From NCBI RefSeq assembly GCF_000477435.1, contig NC_022576.1, positions 1,612,001-1,676,000 on the forward strand: a stretch of DNA of 64,000 nt, read 5' to 3'. Numbering within the stretch: the stretch's first letter is position 1; the number at the start of each line of letters is the position of its first letter. The notes below the pieces were generated by a model that worked only from the letters and a program-made list of their open reading frames with translations, was not told the origin of the DNA and did not search any database. Positions 1-10,011 of this stretch are shown here, piece by piece. Made by a program: the position numbers and the translations under genes. The DNA comes from Candidatus Symbiobacter mobilis CR (GTDB lineage: Bacteria > Pseudomonadota > Gammaproteobacteria > Burkholderiales > Burkholderiaceae_C).

Positions 1-813
1 GATGGTGTGCAGCGCTGGGGTGAAGGGGATTTGTCGGTGCGCATTGATGAGGAGGGCAAAGACGAGGTGGCTTTTCTGGCTCGTCGCTTCAACCAAGCTG
101 CGCAACGCATCCAGACGCTCATCACCTCGCACGAGGCATTGCTGGCATCCCAAAAATCGCTGCTGGCCAATGCCTCGCATGAGTTGCGCTCCCCCCTGGC
201 GCGTATCCGCATGGGCATGGAGCTGCTCGGGAACGCTATTGCGCCACCACTGCGCAAGGAATTGGAACGCAACGTCGCCGAGCTAGACCAACTCGTCGAA
301 GAAATCCTGCTTGCAAGCCGGCTCGATGCGCACGAAGCCAACCTGGGGACGATGGAATCCGTCGATCTGCTGGGGTTGGCTGCGGAAGAGTGCGCACGGC
401 TCGACATCGACCTCGACATCGACGCACCACAGCCTGCTGCGCCGTGGACGGTGCATGGCGTGAACAAGCTGCTGCGCCGCGCCCTTCGCAATCTGCTGGA
501 AAACGCCCGCCGCCATGGCGCCCACGACGTTCGCGCCCACCTCGGTCAGCAGGGGAATGGGATCGTCCTGCGCGTCTGCGACAGAGGCCCTGGCGTTCCC
601 GAAGGCATGCAAGAGCGCATCTTCGAGCCTTTCTACCGGCTACCCGGCGCTTCCGAACGCGATGGCGGCGTCGGCCTGGGCCTATCACTGGTTCGGTCTA
701 TCGCCACCCGCCACGGCGGGACGGTGCATTGCCACAACCGCGACGGCGGCGGAGCATGCTTTGTGCTGGAACTGCCCCGGGAAGGGAAAGACAACGTGCA
801 GGATGCCAAGTAG
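1..813 (+). CDS. Sensor histidine kinase, C-terminal part (5' end outside window)
   Basis: Cytoplasmic half of a two-component sensor kinase; the reading frame is open at base 1, so the start and the sensor/membrane part lie upstream. The visible 270 residues begin inside a HAMP linker (about residues 5-40), then a HisKA dimerisation helix with the phospho-acceptor box SHELRSPLARIRM (His near residue 60), then a GHKL ATPase domain with N-box RNLLENARRHG (about 163-173), G1 box DRGPG (about 194) and G2 box GVGLGLSLV (about 223). All key kinase residues are present, so it should autophosphorylate. The partner regulator would be expected upstream and is not in the window. It converges with waaF on the other strand, 29 bp away. 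The ligand cannot be inferred. Confidence 0.9.
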   Translation, partial: DGVQRWGEGDLSVRIDEEGKDEVAFLARRFNQAAQRIQTLITSHEALLASQKSLLANASHELRSPLARIRMGMELLGNAIAPPLRKELERNVAELDQLVEEILLASRLDAHEANLGTMESVDLLGLAAEECARLDIDLDIDAPQPAAPWTVHGVNKLLRRALRNLLENARRHGAHDVRAHLGQQGNGIVLRVCDRGPGVPEGMQERIFEPFYRLPGASERDGGVGLGLSLVRSIATRHGGTVHCHNRDGGGACFVLELPREGKDNVQDAK

Positions 814-842
814 CCTGCATGGGGTCGCCCTCCCCTGCTTCT

Positions 843-1916
843 TCACCAGCCATGCCGAGTGGCGTTGAACACAGCCCTTCCCACCACATCCTCTACGGCA
901 CGCAATACCATCGGCACGGATAGCTCGTGCAGGCAACGGGTATGACCATGGGGACAGGCACGGGCAAAGCAGGGAGCGCAGTCGAGCGGGGGAATGCAGT
1001 CGGGGTCTGTCTTGCGCCATAGCACCTGCGCACGCGGGTTGTTCGGCGGCGTATGCAACGGGCTACTGGAGCCGAATACCGCAACCTGGGGGACGGAAAA
1101 CGCCGCAGCGATGTGCATCAGCCCCGAATCGTTGCTCACCACGCAATGCGCAGCAGCGAGGATCGCCATGGCCTCAGTCAACGTAGTCTGACCAGCCAGA
1201 TCGCGCACCCCAGGGGCATGGCTGCACACCGCTTGACATGCCTGCGCATCACGCGCAGCGCCGACCAGCACTACAGGACGATCCAGCCCCCTTGCCAATG
1301 CGGCAAAGTGCCCTACAGGCCAACGCTTGGCCGGGCCGTATTCGGCGCCGGGGGCCAACACGTGGTACCCACCGCGTTCCAGCCCAAAGCGACGCAACAC
1401 GATATCGACCTGCCCAGCTTCCATCGTCAACCGGGGTACATCAAACGCATCCCCTACCGCATCCCCCGCCAGCGCCAGATACCACTGCACCATCGGCATT
1501 CGCTGCAAGCGCGAAGGATTGGGCAGCCGGTGCGTGAGCAACCCATACCGCATTTCTCCCAGATACCCCACCCGTCGTGCGATGCTTGCCAACCAGGGTA
1601 GCAACGCGCTCTTGAAAGAATTGGGACAGACGTAGGCGATGTCAAAACGCCCCCGCCACTGTCTGGCCCATCGGAACCGCTGCACGGGCTGCAACCGACT
1701 GCGTACAAAAGGCAGTTCGAGCACCTCGCAAACCTGGGGCATGGCCCGGTATACGGGCGCAATGGCAGGCAACGCGGCCACCGTCAACCGCTCCCCACGC
1801 AGATGTAGACGCCGCAGCAGCGGCTCGGTCATTACGGCGTCGCCAATCCACTGCGGCGCGATCACCAGGCTGCGCGCCTGGCACGGCGCGACAGCGTCGC
1901 CGTCAGTGCTTGGCAC
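843..1916 (-). CDS. waaF: Lipopolysaccharide heptosyltransferase II (glycosyltransferase family 9)
   Basis: Transfers the second L-glycero-D-manno-heptose onto the LPS inner core at the cytoplasmic face of the inner membrane. The 357-residue protein has the family 9 layout: N-terminal Rossmann half with IAPQWIGDAVM near residue 20, and a C-terminal nucleotide-sugar half with APGAEYGPAKRWP (about 188-200) and the signature VVSNDSGLMHIAAA (about 260) followed by VAVFGSSSP. WaaC is related, but the GPAKRWP form and length fit WaaF. The assigned start is GTG and overlaps the end of the upstream zinc-finger gene by 14 bp on the same strand, implying translational coupling. Its gene end faces the kinase at 1-813. 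Confidence 0.88.
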   Translation of the reverse strand: MPSTDGDAVAPCQARSLVIAPQWIGDAVMTEPLLRRLHLRGERLTVAALPAIAPVYRAMPQVCEVLELPFVRSRLQPVQRFRWARQWRGRFDIAYVCPNSFKSALLPWLASIARRVGYLGEMRYGLLTHRLPNPSRLQRMPMVQWYLALAGDAVGDAFDVPRLTMEAGQVDIVLRRFGLERGGYHVLAPGAEYGPAKRWPVGHFAALARGLDRPVVLVGAARDAQACQAVCSHAPGVRDLAGQTTLTEAMAILAAAHCVVSNDSGLMHIAAAFSVPQVAVFGSSSPLHTPPNNPRAQVLWRKTDPDCIPPLDCAPCFARACPHGHTRCLHELSVPMVLRAVEDVVGRAVFNATRHGW

Positions 1917-2109
1917 TGGAACGCCGGGCAGCCTTCAGCTTGTACACCGTTCCGCAGTACGGACAACGCACCTGCCCCGTACGGGAAACATCGAGCGATA
2001 CCTTGGGATGCCCGCTCCAGAGCCGAAGATCCGCCAACAAATTCGGGCAATGCACATGCCCATTGGGGTCGAGATCCGAGTCCAGCAATTCAAATTTCGC
2101 GTTACTCAT
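1903..2109 (-). CDS. Small CHCC-type zinc-finger protein
   Basis: A 68-residue cytoplasmic protein with the pattern HVHCPN, then HPKVSLDV, then GQVRCPYCGT: one His and three Cys spaced like the zinc-finger CHCC family related to the NDUFS6 subunit. It is a common small gene in betaproteobacteria near LPS or ilvE genes; its molecular role is not established. It starts at ATG 2109 with an AAGGA Shine-Dalgarno 8 nt upstream, which is part of a duplicated 14-bp unit (see 2110-2137). It overlaps waaF by 14 bp and is probably co-transcribed with it. Confidence 0.8.
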   Translation of the reverse strand: MSNAKFELLDSDLDPNGHVHCPNLLADLRLWSGHPKVSLDVSRTGQVRCPYCGTVYKLKAARRSSAKH

Positions 2110-2137
2110 TCACCATTCCTTGCTCACCATTCCTTGC
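2110..2137 (-). repeat. Perfect 14-bp tandem duplication carrying the Shine-Dalgarno of the zinc-finger gene
   Basis: Two identical 14-bp units (2110-2123 and 2124-2137; + strand unit TCACCATTCCTTGC) lie immediately before the ATG at 2109. Read on the minus strand each unit holds AAGGA and an ATG. The distal copy opens a six-codon reading frame (MVSKEW) whose TGA abuts the true ATG. This gives two tandem ribosome-binding sites and a possible leader peptide ending at the start codon. Confidence 0.75.
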
Positions 2138-2244
2138 ACCATACCCTCAGCCCGAAAGACGGAGCATGATGCCATAAGAGCCACATTCAGCATCGCTATT
2201 GCTACTGCCATGCCTCTGACATCGGCACAACGCTTTTTGCTCCC

Positions 2245-2274
2245 GTGGTAGGAGCGACAAAAGTGGGATGGCCG
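2245..2274 (+). repeat. REP-like element, degenerate copy
   Basis: Contains GTAGGAGCGAC, the same core as the palindromic element at 40899-40927, with a degenerate right arm. It sits just beyond the stop codon of the hybrid kinase, an intergenic 3' position typical of REP sequences. The other copies seen are at 40855-40884 (inverted), 40899-40927, 51939-51960 (inverted) and 52680-52707. Confidence 0.45.
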
Positions 2275-2276
2275 CG

Positions 2277-4499
2277 CTACTTGTGCGCACGATCCACGGA
2301 CTGTGCAGCACAGGACGGGGCAGCGCCTGGAACCGTGATCCCTTGCAACACACGCAACGCAGCAGCAAACTCCAGCCGTTGCAGGTGGGCACCGACGCGG
2401 TCGAATACCGGACCAAGCTGGGTCGAGACAAAGTCCGCACGCAAGACAACGATACGTTCGAGCGCATCGAACCGCTGGCTGATGAGCAAAGGCTCCAGCT
2501 CCTCTCGTACCTGCATGAACCGCTCCCAATCGATGGCATTCCCAGCCACATGCTGCGGTGACGCGTCATCCAAGCCCGTAAACCCGGAGTGCCCGCACTT
2601 ATGCCCGGAATGCCCGCACTTATGCGACTGAATGCATCGAGCGAGCTTCTCGCGCAATACGTCCGCCTGCACCGGCTTGGCCAGGAAATCGTTCATGCCC
2701 GCAGCGAAACATCGTTGGCGATCTTCCTCATACGCGCCAGCAGTCAGCGCAATGACGGGCACCGGCCGCACCCCGGCGTTGTGTTCCCACGCACGAATAC
2801 GCTCCGTGGCACCACACCCGTCGAGCACCGGCATTTGCACGTCCATGAGCACCACATCGGGCCGCAAGCCGCGTTCGATGGCCTGCAACGCCTGCACCCC
2901 GTCATGCACCATCGTGAAGTCCAGCCCAAGATGTTCGAGCATGGATTCGATGACCATGCAATTGACAGCGTTGTCTTCCGCCACCAGCACGTGGCCTACC
3001 AAATTGCCCGAAAAAGCCAATGCATCCTCGTCGTCCTCGTCGGCTTCTTCACCGTCGTCTGGCACTAGTACCTCCCCCACATCCATAGCGACAACAAACC
3101 AGAAACGCGAACCTTGTCCGGTAGTACTGTGTACCCCTACCTTGCCCCCCATCAATTCGGCAAGGCGTTTGACGATGGATAGGCCCAGGCCGCTGCCCCC
3201 GTATTTGCGGGTCGTCGTGTTGTCGGCCTGCACGAAAGGCTCGAACAAACGCGCCTGCTGTTCCGGTGTCATGCCAATCCCATCATCCGCCACGGTGAAT
3301 TGCAGCAACGCCTTGCTGCCTTGCCGCTCCAGTTCTGTAGCACTGACGTGGATGGCACCCTGCGTGGTGAACTTGATCGCGTTGGAGATCAGGTTGCTGA
3401 GCATCTGACGCAATCGGGTCACATCAGCCAGATAGTGCTGCCCAACAGGCCCATCCCAATGATGGTCGAGCACAAGTTGCTTGCTGCTGGCTGACTCCGC
3501 GAATAACGCATACACGTCGTGCAGCAACACCTTGGGATCGAATGCGATGCATTCCAAAGTGACTTTGTTGGCCTCGATCTTGGAAATATCGAGGATGTCG
3601 TTGATCAGGCTCAGGAGCATCTGCCCCGATCCCAGGATGACGTGGGCATAGTGCAAGCGCTCTTCTTCGCTCAACCGAGGCTTTTGCAGCAACTGCGCCA
3701 TTCCCAGGATGCCATTCATGGGAGTACGAATTTCGTGCGACATCGTTGCCAGGAAGCAGCCCTTGGCTTGGTTGGCGATATCGGCCTGTTCCTTAGCTCG
3801 GGTTAGCTCGGTAACACGGTCGGCAATGGCCTTGGTCATCGTATTGAATGCCGTACCCAACTGACCCAGGTCATCGGGTCCTTCCGGCAGCCGGGTGGGA
3901 GACAAATCTCCGACAGCAACGGCATGGCTGGCCTGGGTCAACCCGCCAAGCTGGCGCATCAACCACCATACGATCAGCATCAGCATCACAAAAGAAAGCA
4001 GCACCTCCAGCGATGCGATCAGCACGCCTTGCGTAAGCAGGCGTTTGCGTGCGAGCAGCACTTCAGACATATCCAGACCGAAACGCAAGGTTCCCAAATG
4101 CTGCCCATGCACGGCGATGGCACGCTGAACGTGGTAGACGTTTTCGTTATGCAGTTTTTCGATGTCTGCATCCGGCAGCGGCAGCACCTTGCCACGCTCC
4201 CAACCCGAAAGCGCCAGCGTTTCGCCACGCGAATCCAGGAGCGCCAAGTACCGAATCCCCCCCCGGCTCATGCTCTCGTCGAGCACAGACTGGAGAGTGG
4301 CTTGATCCAGTTGCGCCAGCGGCGCCACCAACGCGGCCTGAAGGATCGGGACGAGCTGCTCGACATGCATACGCCCCTGCTCGATCATGTGGTGGCGCAT
4401 CAGCCGCACGCTGTTGTAGACGAGCACAGTCAGCATGACCGTCTCGACAAGCAGCGCAGCCAACAACAATCGGGATCGAACCGAACGCAGGGCAATCAT
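2277..4499 (-). CDS. Hybrid sensor histidine kinase with receiver domain
   Basis: Inner-membrane two-component hybrid kinase, 740 residues. Order: transmembrane helix (about 9-27), periplasmic sensor region (about 30-165), second helix (about 175-195, ending IVWWLMRQL), HAMP, coiled segment, HisKA with [10 protein letters not shown] (His near 255), GHKL ATPase with [16 protein letters not shown] and [10 protein letters not shown], then a receiver domain (about 500-620) with phospho-acceptor in [13 protein letters not shown] linker with two HKCGHSG units follows, then a helical C-terminal segment lacking an Hpt His-Lys-Gly motif. The start [11 protein letters not shown] was chosen over a longer frame because it begins 20 bp after the upstream binding-protein gene and leads straight into the first membrane helix. 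It is probably co-transcribed with that gene, which may supply its periplasmic ligand sensor. Confidence 0.88.
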   Translation of the reverse strand: MIALRSVRSRLLLAALLVETVMLTVLVYNSVRLMRHHMIEQGRMHVEQLVPILQAALVAPLAQLDQATLQSVLDESMSRGGIRYLALLDSRGETLALSGWERGKVLPLPDADIEKLHNENVYHVQRAIAVHGQHLGTLRFGLDMSEVLLARKRLLTQGVLIASLEVLLSFVMLMLIVWWLMRQLGGLTQASHAVAVGDLSPTRLPEGPDDLGQLGTAFNTMTKAIADRVTELTRAKEQADIANQAKGCFLATMSHEIRTPMNGILGMAQLLQKPRLSEEERLHYAHVILGSGQMLLSLINDILDISKIEANKVTLECIAFDPKVLLHDVYALFAESASSKQLVLDHHWDGPVGQHYLADVTRLRQMLSNLISNAIKFTTQGAIHVSATELERQGSKALLQFTVADDGIGMTPEQQARLFEPFVQADNTTTRKYGGSGLGLSIVKRLAELMGGKVGVHSTTGQGSRFWFVVAMDVGEVLVPDDGEEADEDDEDALAFSGNLVGHVLVAEDNAVNCMVIESMLEHLGLDFTMVHDGVQALQAIERGLRPDVVLMDVQMPVLDGCGATERIRAWEHNAGVRPVPVIALTAGAYEEDRQRCFAAGMNDFLAKPVQADVLREKLARCIQSHKCGHSGHKCGHSGFTGLDDASPQHVAGNAIDWERFMQVREELEPLLISQRFDALERIVVLRADFVSTQLGPVFDRVGAHLQRLEFAAALRVLQGITVPGAAPSCAAQSVDRAHK
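2583..2624 (-). repeat. 21-bp tandem duplication coding for HKCGHSG twice
   Basis: Two 21-bp units (2583-2603 and 2604-2624) differ by one base. On the minus strand they encode the heptad HKCGHSG twice in the linker between the receiver domain and the helical tail of the hybrid kinase. The duplication doubles a cluster of His and Cys residues. Confidence 0.8.
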
Positions 4500-4518
4500 C
4501 GTCGACCCATACCGCTGA

Positions 4519-5361
4519 TCAGCGCAGGGACTGGCGAACTGCGGCGGTGTAGAGGTCCATCGCCTCCAATTCCCCGGAACGCAAAGGGCGATACCCCTCC
4601 AGCTTGTACTTGGCAAAGTAGTCCCGCGCCGCAGGCGTCTGCGCAAAGCCCTCCAAGGCTTGCCTGATCTCTTCTGCCCGCTTTGTATTGCGGTGATTGA
4701 GCATGTAGACCCTTCCCGCCATCGGTTCCCCTACGACGAGGAAACGCAGCCGTGCCTGCATGGCACGGGGAAGGCTCTGGTAATTGGCCATCGACAGAAA
4801 GCCCGCCACAGCCTGGCCTTCCAATACCAGCCGGGCCACACTGTCCGAAGCGCTGATGTAGCGCAGGTCGACGGCGACCTCGTTGACACGCAGCCAATGC
4901 TCCCCCCATAGGGTAACAAGCGACGCGGGGGACAGCCCCAACACAGGTTTGCCGCGCAGATCTGCCACCGCCTTGACAGCATCATCATTGGCAACGACGG
5001 TGACAGCACGGAACTCCGCAGCATAGGTCAACAAGGGGATGTACTGCGCGTCGGTCTGCGCAAGCCGAGCTTGGTGGCCCGTGGTGATGGCAATGTCATA
5101 GTCTTGTTTCAGCATCCGCCGGGCAAATTCGCCGAAATCCGTTGCTGTGACGATTTCCACCGGCTGCCCCAACGCTTGCTCCAGATACTTACGCAAGGGC
5201 TGGTACATCTCCAGAATGGCGCGCGCACTGGAGTGGGGCGCCACCCCAACCCGGAATGGTTGGGGTGGTTGGAATGGCTGGGATGGCTGCGCCAACGCAA
5301 GGGAAGCAGCCCAGAACACACCCAGGCACAGCCACCGCAAGACGGAAACGGAACACTGCAT
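4519..5361 (-). CDS. PhnD/SsuA-type periplasmic substrate-binding protein
   Basis: Exported 280-residue solute-binding protein of the phosphate/phosphonate-binding-like (PhnD) fold. The start at ATG 5361 has GGGAGG 7 nt upstream and opens a signal peptide ([15 protein letters not shown], cleavage after about residue 24). A short proline/glutamine stretch follows, then the mature core beginning [21 protein letters not shown]. Other conserved-type segments are [18 protein letters not shown] and [12 protein letters not shown]. No ABC permease or ATPase gene is nearby. Instead it lies between a chemoreceptor gene (118 bp upstream) and a hybrid kinase gene (20 bp downstream), all on the minus strand, so a sensory role as ligand-presenting partner is more likely than transport. 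The ligand is unknown. Confidence 0.82.
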   Translation of the reverse strand: MQCSVSVLRWLCLGVFWAASLALAQPSQPFQPPQPFRVGVAPHSSARAILEMYQPLRKYLEQALGQPVEIVTATDFGEFARRMLKQDYDIAITTGHQARLAQTDAQYIPLLTYAAEFRAVTVVANDDAVKAVADLRGKPVLGLSPASLVTLWGEHWLRVNEVAVDLRYISASDSVARLVLEGQAVAGFLSMANYQSLPRAMQARLRFLVVGEPMAGRVYMLNHRNTKRAEEIRQALEGFAQTPAARDYFAKYKLEGYRPLRSGELEAMDLYTAAVRQSLR

Positions 5362-5479
5362 GGCACCCTCCCGTATCTTCCACGCACTACGACGCACCGC
5401 CAACAACCCAGGCTACGTGGGAGCCGCCGACACGATTTTCCGAACGACGATGCCGGTCTAGCCAACAGGTGGCCCGCCC

Positions 5480-7246
5480 TTAGAACGTTTCCCAGTCGGC
5501 ATCGCCAGCGCCAGAAGACTGTGCTGGCGGGTGCGACGCAGGCGCAGCCAGTTTTGCCGGCGCGGCGGCAGCCTTGACTGGCGTAGGCACCGTACGCGGC
5601 TTGGCAGGAGCCCTAGGCTTCGATGCAAGCTTGCCGCCTGTAGGCCTGGGCTGTGTGGAACGAACCGGAGCAGGCGTGATCGTGGCACGCGCAGCGCCTA
5701 GCCGACTGGGAACCTTGAAGACCGCGACGGCCTGGACCATCTCTTGCGCCTGCCCCATCAGGCTGCTGGCAGCAGCGGCCATTTCCTCGACCAACGCGGC
5801 GTTTTGTTGCGTGGCCTGATCCATCTGGGTAACGGCCTCGCCAACCTGGCTGACCCCCTGACTCTGTTCCACGCTGGCAGCGCTGATTTCCCCGACGATA
5901 TCGGTGACGCGCTTGATCGAGCTCACCACCTCCTGCATCGTCGTTCCCGCCTGATCAACCAGCGTGGTGCCCTGTTCAACGCGCTCGACGCTCGCGTTGA
6001 TCAAAGACTTGATCTCCTTGGCAGCCTGCGCGCTGCGCCCGGCCAGCGAGCGCACCTCCGATGCAACGACCGCAAAACCACGCCCCTGTTCACCAGCACG
6101 CGCGGCCTCGACAGCGGCATTGAGCGCGAGGATGTTGGTCTGGAAGGCGATACCGTCGATCACACTGATGATGTCGCTGATCTTGCGCGATGCTTCGTTG
6201 ATCGCACGCATCGTATCGACCACCTGGGCAACGACATCCCCACCCTGCACCGCCACCGTGCTCGCATTCATCGCAAGCTGGTTGGCCTGGCGAGCGTTGT
6301 CCGCGTTGTGCTTGACGGTAGAGCTGAGTTCTTCCATGCTCGCTGCGGTTTGCTCCAGCGCGCTGGCCTGGCTTTCGGTGCGGCCGGACAGATCCTGGTT
6401 GCCCTGGGCGATTTCTGCGCTGGCATTGGCCAAGCTGTCGGAACTTTGGCGCACTTGACCCACCACCTCTGCCAGACTGGTCTGCATCTCGGCGAGTGCC
6501 GCCATCAACACGGTGAATTCGTCATTGCCCGCTACCTCGATATGGGTCGTCAAATCCCCCTGCGCAGTGGCCAAGGTCACGGATACAGCGCGTTGCAGAG
6601 GCTCCGCAATGCTGCGCATCAATACCCATCCAAACCATACTGCGAACAACACCCCGAGAACGATCGACGAGAGCGACAACATGCGCACAGTCGCGAACTG
6701 ATCGTTGGCATCATCGAACTCCTGCCTCGCCTCCCGCTGTTGGAAAGAGATCAGTGCCGAAAGTTCTTCATGCACGGCACGATACAGCGGAATGACTTTT
6801 TCCATCAACAGGGTACGCACTTCGTCGATCTTGTCTTGCCGCAAGGCATCCAATGCGGGCTTCAGCCCCTCCCGCACGTACTGAGTACGTCGCTCCTGGA
6901 AGCTTGAGTTCATGCGTTCTTCTTCGGGTTCCATACTCGAGGCAAGGTATTCAGTGATCAACTTGTCGACCTCTGCAATGCCGGCTTCGACTTGGTCGAT
7001 GCTTTGCTGCTTTTGGGACGGATCAGACGCCATGACCACAGCGCCCAAAACAGTGCGGTTCTGCAAGATCAGGTAATCGACGCGCCCCAGCCGTTCCAAA
7101 TGTCCAAGGGAATCGACATACAGCGTATGGAGTGCATCGGTGCCCTTCCCGATACCTAGTAGCCCAATGCCGCCCACAACGAGCAAAAGTATGGCCATCA
7201 CGCCGATCAGGATGGCGAGCCGGGTCGAAATCTTGAATTGGTTCAT
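5480..7246 (-). CDS. Methyl-accepting chemotaxis protein with CheR/CheB docking tail
   Basis: Inner-membrane chemoreceptor, 588 residues. Start [10 protein letters not shown] at 7246 leads directly into transmembrane helix 1 (about 10-32). The periplasmic region (about 33-190) looks like a four-helix bundle, followed by helix 2 (about 192-212), HAMP, and a long cytoplasmic coiled coil with the conserved hairpin tip [20 protein letters not shown] (about 360-385) that contacts CheW and CheA. After an Ala/Pro/Lys-rich flexible linker the protein ends in DWETF, matching the xWxxF pentapeptide that tethers CheR and CheB in Tar/Tsr-type receptors. cheR, cheD and cheB occur at 46.5-48.9 kb. It is upstream of and co-oriented with a periplasmic binding protein that may present its ligand. 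Confidence 0.93.
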   Translation of the reverse strand: MNQFKISTRLAILIGVMAILLLVVGGIGLLGIGKGTDALHTLYVDSLGHLERLGRVDYLILQNRTVLGAVVMASDPSQKQQSIDQVEAGIAEVDKLITEYLASSMEPEEERMNSSFQERRTQYVREGLKPALDALRQDKIDEVRTLLMEKVIPLYRAVHEELSALISFQQREARQEFDDANDQFATVRMLSLSSIVLGVLFAVWFGWVLMRSIAEPLQRAVSVTLATAQGDLTTHIEVAGNDEFTVLMAALAEMQTSLAEVVGQVRQSSDSLANASAEIAQGNQDLSGRTESQASALEQTAASMEELSSTVKHNADNARQANQLAMNASTVAVQGGDVVAQVVDTMRAINEASRKISDIISVIDGIAFQTNILALNAAVEAARAGEQGRGFAVVASEVRSLAGRSAQAAKEIKSLINASVERVEQGTTLVDQAGTTMQEVVSSIKRVTDIVGEISAASVEQSQGVSQVGEAVTQMDQATQQNAALVEEMAAAASSLMGQAQEMVQAVAVFKVPSRLGAARATITPAPVRSTQPRPTGGKLASKPRAPAKPRTVPTPVKAAAAPAKLAAPASHPPAQSSGAGDADWETF

Positions 7247-7410
7247 GGTATTCCCTGCTTGGAAAGCACTACGACATTTGCTGTGCCCACGATGATACGC
7301 TGTGCGCCTGCGGTAGCCCTTCTGCCATCTGGAAGGGTGATGTACCAAGCCCTGAGGGGCATCCCAGACAGACAGGCGGCCTCGCTAGAATGCGCCGCCT
7401 ACATGGTTCG

Positions 7411-7484
7411 GCGGGTGTAGTTCAATGGCAGAACGGCAGCTTCCCAAGCTTCATACGAGGGTTCGATTCCCTTCACCCGCTCCA
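7411..7484 (+). tRNA. tRNA-Gly (anticodon CCC)
   Basis: Cloverleaf by eye: acceptor arm GCGGGTG (7411-7417) pairs perfectly with CACCCGC (7474-7480), discriminator T, and an encoded CCA at 7482-7484. The anticodon loop TTCCCAA places CCC at positions 34-36, decoding GGG. T-arm GGTTCGATTCC is canonical. The anticodon stem GCAGC/GCTTC has one C-T (C-U) mismatch at the 28-42 pair. Confidence 0.95.
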
Positions 7485-7602
7485 GATCGTTTTCTGCGAT
7501 CTGCCTTCCCCCAGTCCATCGTCCCCGAATGTGGTTGTCCCGTACACGGTCTTCCACATCCGGTTCGCGCACGTGGCCCACGCACTCGGCCCATGCAGCC
7601 GG

Positions 7603-9015
7603 TCAACGCATCCGGTCCAATACAGCGATGCTTTCCACATGCGCCGTGTGTGGAAACATGTTGACTACCCCCGCCTGCTGTAACAAATAGCCTGCCTGGT
7701 GTACCAGGATTCCTGCATCACGCGCCAGGGTTGCAGGGTTGCAGCTCACGTAGACGATTCTGTGCGGGGGGTTCCATGTCTGCGGAGCAGGGTTGTCCCC
7801 CCTGATCAGTTCAGCCAAGGAGCGAACGAGCGCCACGGCGCCCTCTCTGGGCGGGTCGATTAGCCATTTTTCCGCGCAGCCCCATTGCAGTAGTGCCCGC
7901 ACGTCCAGCTCGAAGAGGTTGTGCGCCGCAAAGGTCGTCGGAGCCAGGGGTCGTCCGGTAACTGTGCTTCCACCATGCCGTTCGTAGCCCTGCCGGGCGC
8001 GTTCCACCAAAACCGCATTGCCTTCGACACCGAGCACCCGCGCAGCGCGGGTGGCAATGGGCAGGGTGAAATTGCCCAACCCGCAAAACCAGTCGATGAC
8101 TGTCTCGGTTGCCCCGATCTCCAAGCATCGCACGGCCATCGACACCAGCACCCGGTTGACGAACGGATTAACCTGCGTGAAGTCCGTCGGCAGAAAGGGC
8201 AGTTCCACACCGAATTCCGGCAAGGCGTGGCGCAATGCCTGGGTGTTGGCATCGAGGGGATGCACGGAAGCCGGCCCGCCAGGTTGCAACCACCACCGAA
8301 CCCGGTCATGCTCTTTGGCAAAAGCGCGCAGTGCCTCGGTATCGTGCTCGCTGAGCGGCTGCAGGTGCCGCAACACCAGCGCGATGTGGTCTGCATCGCA
8401 AGCCAGCTCGATTTGCGGACAACGCTCCCGCGCTTCGAGTTGCCCGATCAGGGTGCGTAGTGGCATCAGCAGGCTGCCCACTTCCTGCGGCAAGACCCGG
8501 CATGACTGCATATCCGCCACATAACTACTGTGGCGCTCATGAAAACCCACCAAGACGGTCTGCTTGGCCCGCACGTACCGCACCGAGAGCCGCGCACGAT
8601 ACCGGTACCCCCAACTCGGCCCCTGAATAGGACGCAAGACGACTGCGGGGCGTACCCGCCCCAGGTGCCACAGGCTGTCTTCCAGGGCGCGCTGTTTGAC
8701 AGCGACCTGGGCATCCACATGGCAGTGCTGCATGCTGCAACCCCCACACGCCCCGCGATGCATCCCGTAGTGGGGGCACGCCGGAACCACGCGCCAAGGC
8801 GATTCCTGCTCAATGGCCGTGACGGTGCCCTTTTCCCACTGGTTCTTGCGGCGATGCACCGCAACGCGAACCCGCTCCTGCGGAAGCGCCCCTTCGATGA
8901 ACACCACTTTGCCATCGCTGCGATGCGCAATGCCTTGCGCATCCAAATCCAGCGATTCGACTTGCAGAAGTTCGTCCTCCTGCCGAAGCGCCGGGGCCTC
9001 CACCAAGGCAGCCAA
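7603..9015 (-). CDS. rlmD: 23S rRNA (uracil-1939-C5)-methyltransferase RlmD
   Basis: SAM-dependent RNA methyltransferase that makes m5U1939 in 23S rRNA. The 470-residue protein has an N-terminal TRAM domain ([17 protein letters not shown] to GTVTAI), an iron-sulfur cysteine cluster [18 protein letters not shown], a central domain, then a Rossmann methyltransferase with [14 protein letters not shown], the motif IDPPREGA, and the catalytic-cysteine motif [13 protein letters not shown]. Length and motif set match RlmD/RumA rather than RlmC. The assigned start is a TTG at 9015; a GTG at 9003 is an alternative. It lies 47 bp downstream of nlpD on the same strand, so surE, nlpD and rlmD may form one transcript. 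Confidence 0.92.
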   Translation of the reverse strand: MAALVEAPALRQEDELLQVESLDLDAQGIAHRSDGKVVFIEGALPQERVRVAVHRRKNQWEKGTVTAIEQESPWRVVPACPHYGMHRGACGGCSMQHCHVDAQVAVKQRALEDSLWHLGRVRPAVVLRPIQGPSWGYRYRARLSVRYVRAKQTVLVGFHERHSSYVADMQSCRVLPQEVGSLLMPLRTLIGQLEARERCPQIELACDADHIALVLRHLQPLSEHDTEALRAFAKEHDRVRWWLQPGGPASVHPLDANTQALRHALPEFGVELPFLPTDFTQVNPFVNRVLVSMAVRCLEIGATETVIDWFCGLGNFTLPIATRAARVLGVEGNAVLVERARQGYERHGGSTVTGRPLAPTTFAAHNLFELDVRALLQWGCAEKWLIDPPREGAVALVRSLAELIRGDNPAPQTWNPPHRIVYVSCNPATLARDAGILVHQAGYLLQQAGVVNMFPHTAHVESIAVLDRMR

Positions 9016-9062
9016 GACAGCGAACCCGTGCGGCGTGGAGAGACTCGAGAACCGGCTCCGCC

Positions 9063-9929
9063 TCAGTGACGGGCGGGCAGGAACTTCAGGGGATCGACCG
9101 GCTTGCCATTGCGCCGCAGCTCGAAATGCAGCTTGACCCGGTCGGCATCGCTGTCCCCCATCTCGGCGATCTTTTCCCCTTTGCGCACGACTTGGTCTTC
9201 CTTGACCAGCAAGGTCTTGTTGTGCGCGTAGGCAGTCAGAAAGACGTTGTCATGCTTGAGGATGATGAGGTTCCCGTACCCACGCAGGCCGGAACCCACG
9301 TACACGACCCGACCGTCTGCGGCAGCCAGCACAGGAGCACCCGTTGCACCCTCGATGTCGATACCCTTGTTGCGCACGTCGTCGAACGCTGCCAATACCG
9401 AACCAGTCGCCGGCCACGCCCACGTGATGGGGGCCTGTGCAGGGGCGGCAGATGCAGAAGTGGGGGCAACGGGAGCAGCAGGCGAAGATGCCGACGCTAC
9501 CGCACCAGAAACCGGGCGCACCGGCGGCAAGGGCTGCGATGCAGCCACCCCCGCTGCGGAAGGAAGCACCGGACGCACCTGCGGCGGTGCTCCCACAGGG
9601 GGAGCGATACGCAAGACCTGCCCCACCTCGATCCGATTCGGATTCTGCAACTGGTTCCAGCGGGAAACGTCCTGCACCGTCTGCCCATGCTCCAGGGCAA
9701 TACGCAAGAGCGTGTCCCCGGGCTTGACGGTGTAGTACCCAGGCTTGCCTGCGTTCTCGACCCCTGCCGGGTACCCATTGGGGAGGGAAATGACCGATCC
9801 CGGATTGCCCGCACGGGTGGCCCGTTCCTCCACCGGCGCATGGTTGAGCCGGGTTCCCCCGCACCCCGCCAACAGCAGCACTGCCAGCACACCGACCGCA
9901 GCTTGAACGCTTCGTTCCCTGATTTCCAT
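9063..9929 (-). CDS. nlpD: NlpD-type LysM/LytM lipoprotein (amidase activator)
   Basis: Outer-membrane lipoprotein of 288 residues that in the NlpD family activates the septal amidase AmiC. Start ATG 9929 has GGAGGAG just upstream. The signal peptide ends in lipobox LLAGC (Cys near residue 23). A LysM domain ([18 protein letters not shown] to GQVLRI, about 66-110) binds peptidoglycan, a Pro/Ala-rich linker follows, then a LytM/M23 domain (about 185-285). The metal ligands of active M23 peptidases are missing: the expected His of HxGxD is replaced (NKGIDIEG) and the HxH motif reads KLHFE. This is the degenerate state seen in NlpD and EnvC, so it should be a regulator and not a peptidase. It is located between surE and rlmD. 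Confidence 0.9.
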   Translation of the reverse strand: MEIRERSVQAAVGVLAVLLLAGCGGTRLNHAPVEERATRAGNPGSVISLPNGYPAGVENAGKPGYYTVKPGDTLLRIALEHGQTVQDVSRWNQLQNPNRIEVGQVLRIAPPVGAPPQVRPVLPSAAGVAASQPLPPVRPVSGAVASASSPAAPVAPTSASAAPAQAPITWAWPATGSVLAAFDDVRNKGIDIEGATGAPVLAAADGRVVYVGSGLRGYGNLIILKHDNVFLTAYAHNKTLLVKEDQVVRKGEKIAEMGDSDADRVKLHFELRRNGKPVDPLKFLPARH

Positions 9930-10011
9930 GCTCTCCTCCAAGCGGTCAGGATTGTAGGAGTGCCCTTCCATCCATGTTGGACGCGATGGTGGCAACGGTT
10001 TTTGTCACCGA

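Noticed and set aside
5744..6907. 387-codon + strand open frame over the chemoreceptor gene
   Set aside because: Antisense shadow; the minus-strand gene encodes the conserved chemoreceptor tip.
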